Source: Bradyrhizobium daqingense (GTDB lineage Bacteria > Pseudomonadota > Alphaproteobacteria > Rhizobiales > Xanthobacteraceae). Taken from it: a stretch of DNA of 64,000 bases. Of the stretch, positions 27,069-37,920 are shown piece after piece (position 1 is the stretch's first letter; every line of letters starts with the position of its first letter). Position numbers and translations under genes: made by a program. The stretch is from positions 5,752,001 through 5,816,000 of the forward strand of contig NZ_CP088014.1 in the NCBI RefSeq assembly GCF_021044685.1, written 5' to 3'. The notes under the pieces are model-generated. The model had not been told where the DNA came from. It made no database searches and saw nothing but the letters and a program-made list of their open reading frames with translations.

Positions 27069-27367
27069 GTCTTGCTCCCGAGCAGCGTGGCAGCAATCCG
27101 CTCCCACTCTGCTTCCAATGAATCCTTTGCCGCGGGCTGGCCGGCCTGGCGATACCAGTAGCCGGCATTGCCGAGATCGCCTTCGACGCGGTGCAGGTAG
27201 GCATGCACCCAGGCCGCCTCGCGGCTGCTCTCGTCCTGGACAATCCCGTGCGCGCGGTCCCAGTCGCCCTTCGCCGCCCACCAGAGGCCGGCGAGCGGCG
27301 CGTTCAGTTCCGGCGCAGGCGCCGCGCCGTCGAGGCTTGCGATGAAATCATCGACATTCACCACCAC
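27065..27367 (-). CDS. Conserved small protein interposed between gatA and gatB
   Basis: About 100 residues; the start is one of three successive GTG codons (27367, 27364 or 27361) that overlap the end of gatA, and the stop overlaps the gatB ATG as ATGA. It is acidic and Trp-rich: [54 protein letters not shown], which reads like a pair of TPR-type helices ([22 protein letters not shown]). No catalytic motif. Tight coupling on both sides suggests a protein made in step with the amidotransferase; function unknown. Confidence 0.82.
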   Translation of the reverse strand: MVVNVDDFIASLDGAAPAPELNAPLAGLWWAAKGDWDRAHGIVQDESSREAAWVHAYLHRVEGDLGNAGYWYRQAGQPAAKDSLEAEWERIAATLLGSKT

Positions 27368-28833
27368 CTCGCGGGCGTGAAGCGGCCGGCCGCCTGCTCG
27401 ATGACTTCGCCGAGCGAGAACAGCGTCTCCTCGTCGAAGGGCCGTCCGATCAGTTGCAAGCCGAGCGGCAGGCCCTGCGCGTCCTTGCCGGCGGGCACGG
27501 CAATGCCCGGCAGGCCCGCCATGTTCACGGTCACCGTGAAGATGTCGTTGAGATACATCTCGACCGGATCCGCACCGCCCTTCTCTCCGATGCCGAAGGC
27601 CGCCGACGGGGTTGCCGGCGTGAGGATGGCATCGACGCCCTTGGCGAAGCAGTCCTCGAAATCCTTCTTGATCAGCGTGCGCACCTTCTGGGCCCGCAGA
27701 TAATACGCATCATAATAGCCCGCCGAGAGCACATAGGTGCCGATCATGACACGGCGGCGCACCTCGGCGCCAAAACCTTCCGCGCGGGTGTTCTCGTACT
27801 GCTCGATGATGTTCTTTCCGGACTCGCGCAGGCCGTAGCGCACGCCGTCATAGCGCGCGAGGTTGGACGAGGCCTCGGCCGGCGCCACGATGTAATAGGC
27901 CGGCAGCGCGTATTTGGTATGCGGCAGCGACACCTCGACGGTCTCGGCACCGGCGGCCTCCAGCCATGCACGTCCCTCGCTCCACAGCTTCTCGATCTCG
28001 GCCGGCATGCCGTCGAGACGATACTCCCTGGGGATGCCGATCTTCATACCCTTTACGGACTTGCCGATCGCGGCCTCGTAGTCAGGCACGGGGACGTCGA
28101 CGGAGGTCGTGTCCTTCGGATCGTGGCCGGCCATCGAACGCAGCAGCATCGCGGCATCGCGCACGCCGCGTGCGATCGGACCGGCCTGATCGAGCGATGA
28201 GGCAAACGCGACGATGCCCCAGCGCGAGCAGCGGCCATAGGTCGGCTTGATGCCGACGGTTGCGGTGAACGCCGCCGGCTGGCGGATCGAGCCGCCGGTG
28301 TCGGTCGCGGTCGCGCCCATGCAGAGCAGCGCCGCCACGGCCGAGGCCGAGCCGCCGGACGAGCCGCCCGGCACCAGCGTCGTGTTGCTGCCCTCGCGCC
28401 GCCAGGGATTGCCGACCGGGCCGAAGCACGAGGTCTCGTTCGCCGAGCCCATCGCGAACTCGTCATTGTTGAGCTTGCCCAGCATCACAGCGCCGTCGCG
28501 CCAGAGCTGCGAGGTGACGGTGGACTCGTAGGTCGGCACAAAATTGCCGAGGATCTTCGAGCACGCCGTGGTGCGCACGCCCTTGGTCGCGAACAGATCC
28601 TTGATGCCGAGCGGAATGCCGGCGAGCGGCCCGCCCTCCCCCCTGGCGATCTTCTCGTCCACCGCCTTCGCCATCGCCCGCGCCTGCTCCGGCGTCTCCA
28701 TCACGAAGGCGTTGAGCACGCGGGCCGCCTCGATCGCGGAAAGATGCGCGTCGGTCAGTTCGAGCGACGTGAAAGTCTTGTCGGCGAGACCCTTGCGGGC
28801 CTCGGCGAGCGTCAGCGATGTCAAATCGGTCAT
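27358..28833 (-). CDS. gatA: Asp/Glu-tRNA(Asn/Gln) amidotransferase subunit A
   Basis: GatA is the glutaminase of the complex, releasing ammonia for GatB. 491 residues of the amidase-signature family. The Ser-cisSer-Lys triad can be placed at K78 in GIKDLF, S158 in PGGSSGGSA and S182 in [11 protein letters not shown]. The specific tail region CFGPVGNPW and [12 protein letters not shown] marks GatA rather than a general amidase; compare the separate amidase at 45,719-46,963. Its ATG overlaps the stop of the small CxxC gene as ATGA, and its 3' end overlaps the next small gene. Confidence 0.97.
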   Translation of the reverse strand: MTDLTSLTLAEARKGLADKTFTSLELTDAHLSAIEAARVLNAFVMETPEQARAMAKAVDEKIARGEGGPLAGIPLGIKDLFATKGVRTTACSKILGNFVPTYESTVTSQLWRDGAVMLGKLNNDEFAMGSANETSCFGPVGNPWRREGSNTTLVPGGSSGGSASAVAALLCMGATATDTGGSIRQPAAFTATVGIKPTYGRCSRWGIVAFASSLDQAGPIARGVRDAAMLLRSMAGHDPKDTTSVDVPVPDYEAAIGKSVKGMKIGIPREYRLDGMPAEIEKLWSEGRAWLEAAGAETVEVSLPHTKYALPAYYIVAPAEASSNLARYDGVRYGLRESGKNIIEQYENTRAEGFGAEVRRRVMIGTYVLSAGYYDAYYLRAQKVRTLIKKDFEDCFAKGVDAILTPATPSAAFGIGEKGGADPVEMYLNDIFTVTVNMAGLPGIAVPAGKDAQGLPLGLQLIGRPFDEETLFSLGEVIEQAAGRFTPARWW

Positions 28834-29042
28834 TTATTGATCGGGCTGCAGAAGAACGGAGACAGGGTCTTGTCGTTGGCCGGGTCGTCTTTTTTGGCGG
28901 CCGCATTCGCGGCGGCCTCGAGCTCGTCGAGCACGGCATTGACGGCGACATTGGGATCGGCAGTCTTGCCCTGCCGCTCCATCTTGTCGAGATAGTTCAT
29001 GTAGGCCTGATAGGCCTTCTCATCGTCGCAAAGCAGACACAT
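28830..29042 (-). CDS. Small CxxC protein interposed between gatC and gatA
   Basis: 70 residues. It begins [21 protein letters not shown], a CxxC pair at the extreme N terminus followed by an amphipathic helix, and ends FFCSPINK with a third cysteine. The middle is Ala-rich ([12 protein letters not shown]). Three cysteines suggest metal or disulfide binding, but the ligand number is incomplete for a standard zinc site. It starts 21 bases after gatC and its stop overlaps the gatA start, so it is part of the gat transcript. Function unknown. Confidence 0.8.
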   Translation of the reverse strand: MCLLCDDEKAYQAYMNYLDKMERQGKTADPNVAVNAVLDELEAAANAAAKKDDPANDKTLSPFFCSPINK

Positions 29043-29063
29043 CGGACAGCGTCCTGAATTGAA

Positions 29064-30505
<1,442 letters not shown>

Positions 30506-30522
30506 GGTTTGTCTCTCTCAGT

Positions 30523-31503
30523 TCAGGCGACGGACGCGATCGAATTGCGCCGTCCGGCAAGGAGCTGCTCGGCCTCGATCGCGATCCGCTCCACGATTTC
30601 GGCCGCGGGCGGAATATCATGGATCAGTCCGACCGCCTCGCCCGCGATCACGGCGGCAACATCGAAATTGCCGGCCGCCTTCGCGGCGGCATAGTCCGCG
30701 GCGACTGCGGCGACATTCTGCATCAATTCGACCTCGCGTCCGATCCAGCGCCGCGCATGTTCGTTGACCAGGCACCGCCCGGTGAACGGTGCCGGCCAGA
30801 CATTGTTGCGAGAGAGATCGAAGATGATGCCGCGCACGGTCGAGCCGCTGCTTGCCGCGCAGATGCGCCGCTTGGCTTCCTCCGCGCCATCGGCCTCCTG
30901 GCTCGCATAGAAGCGCGTGCCCAGCAGCACGCCGCTCGCGCCCAGCATCATCATGGCGGCAAGCCCACGCCCGTCGGCGATGCCTCCGGTCGCAACGACG
31001 GGCACGCGTCCAGCGGCGAGATCAACGATCGCAGGCACGAGATCGACGGTGCTGCGCGAGGCACCGTGCCCACCCGCCTCCGTTCCCTGCGCGATCAGGA
31101 TGTCGGCGCCGGCGTCGAGCGCCTGCCTGGCCATCGCTTCGTCCTGCACCTGGCAGATGAGGTGTGCGCCGGCCGCCTTGATCTTCGCTGCGAACGGCGC
31201 GGGATCGCCGAACGACAGCATGATCGCGGATGGTTTTGCGGCGAGCGCGATGTCGAGCAGCTCGGGCCGCTTGGCGAGGCTCCAGGTGATGAAACCGATC
31301 CCGAACGGTGCCGACAACCCGGCGAGCTTCGCAGTCTCCTGCTCCAGCCACACCCTCTCGCCATAGCCACCGCCCAGAATGCCGAAGCCGCCGGCGCGGC
31401 TGACGGCCGTCACCAGACCGCTGCCGGCGATGACATCCATGGGCGCGAGCAAAATCGGATGCCTGATCCCCAGCAGCTCCGTCAGCGACGTCACAATGGA
31501 CAT
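30523..31503 (-). CDS. Nitronate monooxygenase family protein, copy 2
   Basis: 326 residues, same fold as its neighbour: RHPILLAPMDVIAGSGLV at the start, AQGTEAGGHGASR with the histidine, and ATGGIADGRGLAAMMMLGASGVLLGTRF for the flavin phosphate. It lacks about 30 residues of the region after the barrel found in copy 1, and identity between the two looks moderate only, so they are ancient rather than recent duplicates. Divergent from the LysR gene with 99 bases between starts, the usual arrangement for a LysR target. Confidence 0.86.
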   Translation of the reverse strand: MSIVTSLTELLGIRHPILLAPMDVIAGSGLVTAVSRAGGFGILGGGYGERVWLEQETAKLAGLSAPFGIGFITWSLAKRPELLDIALAAKPSAIMLSFGDPAPFAAKIKAAGAHLICQVQDEAMARQALDAGADILIAQGTEAGGHGASRSTVDLVPAIVDLAAGRVPVVATGGIADGRGLAAMMMLGASGVLLGTRFYASQEADGAEEAKRRICAASSGSTVRGIIFDLSRNNVWPAPFTGRCLVNEHARRWIGREVELMQNVAAVAADYAAAKAAGNFDVAAVIAGEAVGLIHDIPPAAEIVERIAIEAEQLLAGRRNSIASVA

Positions 31504-31602
31504 GGTCCCTCTCTCCCGATCTGGACAGCGAGCGTAAGCGCGACTAACATTCGCGAAAAATGAATTCTTGCGAATGCTGCCATCTCAAAAGAGAAACGCC
31601 TC

Positions 31603-32493
31603 ATGGAACTCAGCGATCTCCAGACCTTCGCGACTGTTGCCCGCGCCGGCGGCATCACCCGCGCCGCGGAGGAGCTCAACACGGTGCAGTCGAACGTCAC
31701 CCAACGCGTCAAGGCGCTGGAGGCGGAGATCGGCACGGCGCTGTTCGAGCGGCACGCGCGCGGCATGACGCTGACCGGTGCCGGCAAGCGGCTCCTCCCC
31801 TACGCGCAAAAGATAGCGGCGCTGTCGCGCGAAGCCCTGCTGGCCGCACGCGACGATGGCGAGCCGAAAGGGCCGCTCGCGATCGGCTCGATGGAGACGA
31901 CGGCGGCCGTGCGGCTGCCGCCGCTACTGGCGGATTTCCATCGCCATTGTCCGGCCGTGCGACTGTCCCTGCGCACAGCGCCGACGGCCGACCTCGTCGC
32001 CGCCGTGCTCGATGGCACGCTCGATGGTGCGTTCGTCGCGGGACCGATCACGCATGACGACCTCACCGCGACCAGCGCCTTCCGCGAGGAGCTGGTGCTC
32101 GTCAGCGCGCGGCGCTGGGCTTCGCTGGCCGAGCTGCGCGCCGGCACGCCGGAGTCCGGTCCGACCGCGCTGGTGTTTCGCACCGGCTGCACGTATCGCC
32201 AGCGCCTCGAGCAGGTGTTCGTCGAATTCGGCTGGCCGTCGGCGGCCCGCTTCGAGCTCGGCACGCTGGACGGCATGATCGGCTGCGTCGCCGCCGACAT
32301 GGGCGTGACGCTGCTGCCGCGCGCGGTCGTCGAAGGCAGCGCGATGAGCGGCAACGTGTCGATCCACACGTTGAGCGCCTCGCATGCGCGCGTCGAGACG
32401 CTCTTCATCCAGCGCCGCGCCGGACATCGAACCAGCGCGCTCGGCGGCTTTGCCGCATGCCTGAAGCAGGACGCGGACGTCATCGCGGCCTGA
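31603..32493 (+). CDS. LysR-family transcriptional regulator
   Basis: 296 residues. The N-terminal winged helix is standard: LQTFATVARAGGITRAAEEL, NTVQSNVTQRVKALE and LFERHARGMTLTGAG, covering residues about 1-60. The periplasmic-binding-like effector domain follows (about 90-290). It is divergent from the nitronate monooxygenase pair and probably controls them and itself from the 99-base gap; LysR boxes (T-N11-A) would lie there. Effector unknown. Confidence 0.93.
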   Translation: MELSDLQTFATVARAGGITRAAEELNTVQSNVTQRVKALEAEIGTALFERHARGMTLTGAGKRLLPYAQKIAALSREALLAARDDGEPKGPLAIGSMETTAAVRLPPLLADFHRHCPAVRLSLRTAPTADLVAAVLDGTLDGAFVAGPITHDDLTATSAFREELVLVSARRWASLAELRAGTPESGPTALVFRTGCTYRQRLEQVFVEFGWPSAARFELGTLDGMIGCVAADMGVTLLPRAVVEGSAMSGNVSIHTLSASHARVETLFIQRRAGHRTSALGGFAACLKQDADVIAA

Positions 32494-32692
32494 GGCAGCC
32501 GTTCCGCGCGACGAAATTCACCGACACAAAACTGTCGATTTAGAATCGCTCGACGCTGTGCGCAGCGAACGTGCTTCCAGCCGCCGCAGCGCAGCACATC
32601 GAAAAGCTTTGAAGCTCGCGCTCCTTCTACGTTAGGATGAGCCACTGGCCGGCGCGAACCATAACGAAGCCAAAACATCGGGAGGACTATCG

Positions 32693-33628
32693 ATGCGCAA
32701 TACGCTCGTGTTGTGCTGCGTCGCTGCATTGTCGGCGATGACAGCCACAGCGAATGCCCAGGACTGGACTAAATCGAAATGGGGGCCGACCGACGAGATC
32801 GGCGCTGCCAATTACATGACGCCTGAGCTCGTCGTGAAGGCGGCATCGCTGGTGAAGACCGGCAAGACCTACGCGCTCGGCATGGCCGTCGATTCCAAGA
32901 CTCCGGCCTATCCGCCGCGCGACTACAAGATCACCGTGGTGCAGCCGGGACAGGCGGGCAGCAGCGGCCTTGGTCCGAACAAGGCAACTTATAACGATGA
33001 CATCCTCAACACCTGGGTGGGCGTCGGCAGCCAGCTCGACGGGCTTGGTCATCTCGGCATCGAGCACGTCTATTACAACGGCAACAAGCTGGCCGATTTC
33101 GCCGATCCGACCGGGCTGAAGAAGCTCGGCATCGAGAAGGTGCCGCCGATGGTCACCCGCGGCGTGCTGCTCGACATGGCCGCCTATTTCAAGACCGACG
33201 TAGTCAAGGAAGGCACCGCCTTCAACGTCAAGGAGATCGAGGAAGCCGCCAAGCAGCAGAACGTCGAGATCCGTCAGGGCGACGTCGTCATCTTCCACAC
33301 CGGCTGGCTCAGCCTGGTCGGCAAGGACGACAAGCGCTATTCGGCCGGCGAGCCCGGCCTCGGCGTGGAGGGTGCGAAATATCTCACCGGCAAGGGCGTC
33401 GTCGCGGTCGGCGCCGACACCTGGGGGCTCGAAGTGCTGCCCTTCGAATCCAAGAACGTCTTCGAGGTGCACCAGATCCTGCTGGCGATGAACGGGACCT
33501 ATATCCTTGAGAACATGGACACGGCCGCGCTCGCCCGGGACAAGGGCTACGAATTCCTGTTCGTGCTGGGACAGCCCCGCTGGACCGGCGGCGTGCAGGC
33601 GATGATCAACCCGATCGCGATCCGCTGA
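32693..33628 (+). CDS. Secreted cyclase-family protein (COG1878, kynurenine formamidase-like)
   Basis: 311 residues with a signal peptide (cleavage near ANA at about residue 22) and GGGAGGA seven bases before the ATG. The metal-site region reads GVGSQLDGLGHLGIEH, the branch of the family in which the HxGTHxD histidines are replaced by Gly and Gln while the Asp and last His remain. Later blocks VTRGVLLDMAAYF, GDVVIFHTGW and GADTWGLEVLPFE are typical of the family. The substrate, an amide, lactone or lactam, cannot be named. Not clearly part of an operon. Confidence 0.85.
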   Translation: MRNTLVLCCVAALSAMTATANAQDWTKSKWGPTDEIGAANYMTPELVVKAASLVKTGKTYALGMAVDSKTPAYPPRDYKITVVQPGQAGSSGLGPNKATYNDDILNTWVGVGSQLDGLGHLGIEHVYYNGNKLADFADPTGLKKLGIEKVPPMVTRGVLLDMAAYFKTDVVKEGTAFNVKEIEEAAKQQNVEIRQGDVVIFHTGWLSLVGKDDKRYSAGEPGLGVEGAKYLTGKGVVAVGADTWGLEVLPFESKNVFEVHQILLAMNGTYILENMDTAALARDKGYEFLFVLGQPRWTGGVQAMINPIAIR

Positions 33629-33649
33629 CGCCCGAGACGGCATGAAATA

Positions 33650-33704
33650 CGGCCGGGTGAGGTCTTGCAGTGTCTCCTTGGAGCACACCGTTACCTCACC
33701 CGGC
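33650..33704. terminator. Long inverted repeat between convergent genes
   Basis: GGCCGGGTGAGGT (33,650-33,662) is repeated inverted at 33,692-33,704, a perfect 13-bp stem with a 29-base loop. It lies between the ends of the cyclase and the protease-nuclease genes and may end both transcripts; no T-run follows on either strand. Confidence 0.5.
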
Positions 33705-33711
33705 CCGAACT

Positions 33712-35913
33712 TCAGGTACGAATGTCCTCATAGGACTCGATCCGACGCGGGCCGATCGAGGTCGCCTCGAGCGAGTCCGCGTCTGCGAGATTGCCGAAGT
33801 CGAGCCTGGTCAATTTCGCCAAGTCCGCGACCGAGACCTGGAAGACGCTGACGTCCTCTTCGGACATCCGCTCCAGTAGATCCGTCTCCTGGACACGGTC
33901 GATCTCCATGACCTGTTTGCGCTGGCTCATCAGGAACGCCATCGCCTTGAGAACGTCGTCGTCGCGCCGAACCAGGATCTTCCAGAAATATTTCGGAATT
34001 TGAACGCCGCCGAAGCTCGGATCCTTCCGCGGCCTGCCGGCCGGATTGGGCAAATCGGATCCGTCGGCGTCCGGCCCATCGAAGACCGGGCCGTTCATCA
34101 CGATGCCCTTCTCCTCGCCCTTGAGCAGGATATCGCGCGTGTAATCCTCCAGTCCCGCCCAGAGCTGCTTGCCCTGGTTGAACGAGAAGAATTGCGGCGA
34201 GCAGTTGGTGAAATGGAAGGAATCGTCGCCGTGCTGCTTGGCCGCGGCGACGGTGTCGCCCCAGGTCGCATCGAGGCGGCGGACGAGATGACCGCGATCG
34301 AACGGATTCTTGCTGCGGTCCGCTTCGAAGGTGGCCTGCTTGCGGTAGAACTCGTCGCCGATCTGGGCATCGTCGTCGATGCGTGGATCGCGCAGCCAGG
34401 AATCGCCTTCGCGCTTGCCGACGTCCTGCTGCTGGCCGCCGTCGATATTGACGCAGCTGAAGAAGGCGAGCCCGCGCTCCTTGTTCATGACGACGCTATA
34501 GTTGAAATATTTCAGCTCGGACTGCCTGGAGCTTCCCTTCAGCATCGCGACTCGAGATTTGAGGGCGGCCGGTATCTTCGGCAGCGGGACGGAGAATTTG
34601 CCGGTGCCTAAGAAATTCGCCTTGTAGCCCGGCCGCGATTTCAGCGTGCTCTGATCGATATGCACGGCCTCCATGGGCAGGCCGTTCTTGGCACTGATGT
34701 GAGGCAGCAGGCCGACCGGCGGAACGATCAAGGGCTTGCCGCCATTTGGCATGCCGCCGTTCGCCGCTCCGCCATTTCCCCTAAGTCCCGGACTGGGCGG
34801 CATCGGGATTTCCTTCCGGAGCATCGGCAATGGCACGCGGACCGGGACCACCAGCGAGGTCCCATCGACGGATTGCTCGAACCAGAGATTGGCTCCGAAG
34901 GACATCGGGGCGACTGGCTGCGGCATCTTCTGGATCTCGTGCCGGGCCGGTTCTTCCTCGTCGAGCACCGGCTTGATCAGGGGATGCGAGCCGACCGAAA
35001 TCTTGAGATCGGCGACGATCGCGCTGATCCGGATGCCCTCGTTGGCGATCCAGTCGATCGAGGTCTCGTCCATCGAGGCATCCCACACCCTGCCGTCCTT
35101 GGTCAGGGTGCGGCCCCTTGCGTCCTTCCTCGGCACGCCGCTGTGGTGCAGCGCGACCACCTGCCAGAAGCGGTTGAAGGCCGGCGAGCCTGACGAACCT
35201 GCCGTGGTATCGGTGTTGTACCAGACGAAGTCGCCGACATATTTGAGCAGCTTGTTCTCGCGGACGCAGACCTGCTTCATCTGCCCGCTGGGATGCTGGA
35301 CGATGGTGAGGTACTCGCCCGGGTCCGCCTTGCCGGGAGCGCCACTGAGCGGCAACCAGCCCCAGTCCTCCAGATGTTCGTCGCCGGATAACGAGGCCGG
35401 TGCCACCGCGACGATGGAGAAATCCAGCCTGTCGTTGGTGTAGAAGAACCTGCCCGGCTCGAATCTGAATCTGGCCGGCGCACGCTCCTGCCCCGAGATG
35501 TCCAGCTCGTAGTTGAAATCGGCGACCGAGTTCGCTGCATCGGACGGCTTGCCGAAGACATGATGGTTCGTGAGAAGCAGGCCCGGCCCGATCAGAAAGC
35601 CCGAGCCGTAGCCGAGCAAATTCGACCTGACATCCCTGAGCTGGATGCGGCAGACCGAGCGCGCGGCAGCCGTGCCCTTGGCGAGATAGTTGATGCTGTC
35701 GAGATCATTGCCCTGGATGATCCGCTCGAGGCCGGCCTCGGCCTTCTGCACGTTCCCTGTCTCGGCGAAGAGCTGGCGCTGACGCAAGCGCTTCTTCTCG
35801 ACCGACATCTCGATCGGGCCGTCGCCCAGCTTTTTGTTCAGGGCTTCCGGTGAAAACTCCGCTTGCTTGAATCGCCGTTCTGAGCCCGCGATCAGGCTTG
35901 GCTTGATAAACAT
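33712..35913 (-). CDS. Trypsin-like serine protease fused to DNA/RNA non-specific endonuclease
   Basis: 733 residues, no signal peptide or membrane segment. Residues about 85-260 are a V8/trypsin-like protease with the triad H118 (LLLTNHHVF), D164 (RLDFSIVAV) and S241 (TAGSSGSPAF). Residues about 460-690 are a beta-beta-alpha-Me nuclease of the NucA/Serratia type: DRGH at 539-542 with catalytic H542, metal ligand N579 in FSFNQG, and E589. Between them lies a linker of about 150 residues with Pro/Gly/Asn repeats (GNGGAANGGMPNGG). Before the protease is a helical stretch QKAEAGLERIIQGNDLDS. AGAGG precedes the ATG. Both active sites look intact. The gene stands alone, flanked by unrelated genes. 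A protease-activated nuclease for defence or an effector is inference. Confidence 0.9.
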   Translation of the reverse strand: MFIKPSLIAGSERRFKQAEFSPEALNKKLGDGPIEMSVEKKRLRQRQLFAETGNVQKAEAGLERIIQGNDLDSINYLAKGTAAARSVCRIQLRDVRSNLLGYGSGFLIGPGLLLTNHHVFGKPSDAANSVADFNYELDISGQERAPARFRFEPGRFFYTNDRLDFSIVAVAPASLSGDEHLEDWGWLPLSGAPGKADPGEYLTIVQHPSGQMKQVCVRENKLLKYVGDFVWYNTDTTAGSSGSPAFNRFWQVVALHHSGVPRKDARGRTLTKDGRVWDASMDETSIDWIANEGIRISAIVADLKISVGSHPLIKPVLDEEEPARHEIQKMPQPVAPMSFGANLWFEQSVDGTSLVVPVRVPLPMLRKEIPMPPSPGLRGNGGAANGGMPNGGKPLIVPPVGLLPHISAKNGLPMEAVHIDQSTLKSRPGYKANFLGTGKFSVPLPKIPAALKSRVAMLKGSSRQSELKYFNYSVVMNKERGLAFFSCVNIDGGQQQDVGKREGDSWLRDPRIDDDAQIGDEFYRKQATFEADRSKNPFDRGHLVRRLDATWGDTVAAAKQHGDDSFHFTNCSPQFFSFNQGKQLWAGLEDYTRDILLKGEEKGIVMNGPVFDGPDADGSDLPNPAGRPRKDPSFGGVQIPKYFWKILVRRDDDVLKAMAFLMSQRKQVMEIDRVQETDLLERMSEEDVSVFQVSVADLAKLTRLDFGNLADADSLEATSIGPRRIESYEDIRT

Positions 35914-36242
35914 GATGACCTCTCGAAAATTCGGATGAATATCGACGTGCGGAGGCTGAAAAGTGCGCCGAAGAAAATCGCGCCAAGGCTGCAGTGCGGT
36001 CGGATCGGCCGTTCACTGCCAATGTTCAAAAATCGGGGTCGCTTACCCCCACTACTTTAGCCAGATAAACCTATCTCGCCACAACTAAAGCGTCAATCGA
36101 TGCCGATGACCGCTCGCGGCGACATCATGTCATAGGAGAAGGCTTTGCTTGTGTGAACTACGCAACAAATGATCGATGATCCGGCATGGAGGAATCAGGA
36201 TCTGCAAAGCTTGGCGAGGGGTTGGAAGACGCGCTTCCGTCG
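35914..36242. other. Intergenic region upstream of the protease-nuclease gene
   Basis: About 330 bases with no credible gene. A lower-GC stretch at 36,040-36,180 lies upstream of the start at 35,913 and may hold its promoter. I saw no strong inverted repeat. Confidence 0.4.
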
Positions 36243-36455
36243 CTAGGCCTTTCGATGCCACCGCTGCAGCGCCACCAGAGCCCAGATCGCTTCGACCAGG
36301 CCGAACGGCCAAGCGCCTTGCAGGAATCCATAGGCGGAGCCGAGTGCGCAGGACGCCGCGAACAGCAGCACGAACCAGTGGCTGCGGTCTTCCAGCGCAT
36401 AGCAGACCAGCATCGCCGTCACGGCAAACAGGCCGAATAATGTCAGTGCATCCAT
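36243..36455 (-). CDS. Small membrane protein
   Basis: 70 residues with three hydrophobic segments: [16 protein letters not shown] (about 5-20), [19 protein letters not shown] (27-45) and [13 protein letters not shown] (51-63), ending in a basic RWHRKA. No catalytic motif. Divergent from ruvX with 46 bases between starts. Proteins with this pattern recur in related genomes; function unknown. Confidence 0.72.
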   Translation of the reverse strand: MDALTLFGLFAVTAMLVCYALEDRSHWFVLLFAASCALGSAYGFLQGAWPFGLVEAIWALVALQRWHRKA

Positions 36456-36501
36456 GTCCAGGGTTCACTCCGCAGCACGACGCGTGATATGCGCTAAAGC
36501 C

Positions 36502-36993
36502 ATGCCGGCTCTTATCCTGCCTCTCGTCGAAGCTGCAACCCACTGGCCCGCGCGCGGCGCGCTGGTCGGGCTCGACCTCGGCACAAAGACCATCGGCGTC
36601 GCCGTATCCGATCCCGACCGCAGGCTGGCGACCGGCGTCGAGACGATTCAGCGCAAGGCTTTCAAGCAGGATGCCGCGCGCCTGCTCGCAATCGCGGCCG
36701 AGCGCAAGGCGGCCGGCTTCGTGCTCGGCCTGCCCATCAACATGGACGGCAGCGAGGGCCCGCGCGCGCAATCCACGCGCGCCTTCGCACGCAATCTGGC
36801 CGGCCTGACTACGCTGCCGATCGGCCTGTGGGACGAGCGCCTCTCGACCGCGGCGGTCGAGCGCGAGTTGATCGGCATGGATGTCAGCCGTGCCAAGCGT
36901 GCCGAGGTGATCGACGAGCACGCCGCGATCTTCATCCTGCAAGGCGCGCTCGACCGGCTCGCCAATCTGCGCGCCGGCCCTGGGACGGACTGA
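36502..36993 (+). CDS. ruvX: Holliday-junction resolvase-like RuvX (YqgF)
   Basis: An RNase H-fold nuclease of the YqgF family, implicated in pre-16S rRNA 5' end maturation and named as a putative Holliday junction resolvase. 163 residues from the ATG at 36502. Motifs: [17 protein letters not shown] with the first catalytic Asp, [26 protein letters not shown] with the second acid, and [14 protein letters not shown] with the third. Three bases separate its stop from the next gene, so they are likely co-transcribed. Confidence 0.95.
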   Translation: MPALILPLVEAATHWPARGALVGLDLGTKTIGVAVSDPDRRLATGVETIQRKAFKQDAARLLAIAAERKAAGFVLGLPINMDGSEGPRAQSTRAFARNLAGLTTLPIGLWDERLSTAAVERELIGMDVSRAKRAEVIDEHAAIFILQGALDRLANLRAGPGTD

Positions 36994-36996
36994 TCC

Positions 36997-37920
36997 ATGG
37001 CCGTCGTCATCGCGGCTCTGCTGCCGGTCTTCATCCTCATCGTGCTCGGCATCGTACTGAAGCGCAGCCTGATGCAGCTCGACACGCAATGGCACGGGCT
37101 GGAGCGGCTGACCTATTTCGTGCTGTTTCCGATGCTGCTGATCCAGACGCTGGTGAGGGCCGATCTTTCCAAGGTGCCGGTCGCCGGCGTCGGCGGCGCG
37201 CTGCTGCTGTCGGCGCTGGCGATGTCGCTGCTGTGCCTCGCGCTGCGCCCGGCCCTGTCGCGGCTCGGCATCGACGGCCCCGCCTTCACCTCGATCTTCC
37301 AGGGGGCGACGCGCTGGCAGACCTTCGTCGGGCTGTCGGTCGCCGCCAACCTGTTCGGCGACGTCGGGCTGGCGCTCGCCTCCGTGGCGATGGTCGCGAT
37401 CATTCCCCTGGTCAACGTGCTGAGCGTCGTGGTGCTCGCCCGTTACGCGGCGCCCGAGAAGCAGTCGGCAGGCACGATCGTCATGACGGTGATCCGCAAT
37501 CCCCTGATCTGGGCCTGCGCGATTGGGCTCGCCGTCAACCTAATGCACCTGCCGCTGCCGAAGATCTGGCACGACGTCGCGGACGCGCTGAGCCGCTCCT
37601 CGCTCGCGATCGGCCTGCTCGTCACCGGCGCCGGCCTTCATCTCCAAGGCCTGTTGCGCCCGAGCCCGGGCGCGGCCATCGGCGTAGTGTTCAAGCTCGT
37701 GCTGATGCCCGCGCTCGCGATGGGACTCGGCGTCTGGTTCGGGCTCTCCGGCAACAGCCTTGCGATCGTGGCGATCTGCTCGGCGGTGCCGACCTCGTCC
37801 AGCGCCTATGTGCTGGCCCGCCAGATGGGCGGCGATGCGCCGCTGCTGGCGCAGATCATCACGCTGCAGACGATCTTTGCGGCCGTCACCATGCCGGTCG
37901 CGATCGCGCTGGCGGCGTGA
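36997..37920 (+). CDS. AEC-family transporter (auxin efflux carrier/malonate type)
   Basis: 307 residues with about ten membrane segments in two groups of five around a polar middle. Starts MAVVIAALLPVFILIVLGIVL and has TYFVLFPMLLIQTLV, the usual opening of the family, then FQGATRWQTFVGL and, near the C terminus, AVPTSSSAYVLARQMGGD, a conserved family element. Likely exports a carboxylate; substrate unknown. The stop codon abuts the stop of the convergent CPBP gene with no gap. Confidence 0.9.
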   Translation: MAVVIAALLPVFILIVLGIVLKRSLMQLDTQWHGLERLTYFVLFPMLLIQTLVRADLSKVPVAGVGGALLLSALAMSLLCLALRPALSRLGIDGPAFTSIFQGATRWQTFVGLSVAANLFGDVGLALASVAMVAIIPLVNVLSVVVLARYAAPEKQSAGTIVMTVIRNPLIWACAIGLAVNLMHLPLPKIWHDVADALSRSSLAIGLLVTGAGLHLQGLLRPSPGAAIGVVFKLVLMPALAMGLGVWFGLSGNSLAIVAICSAVPTSSSAYVLARQMGGDAPLLAQIITLQTIFAAVTMPVAIALAA

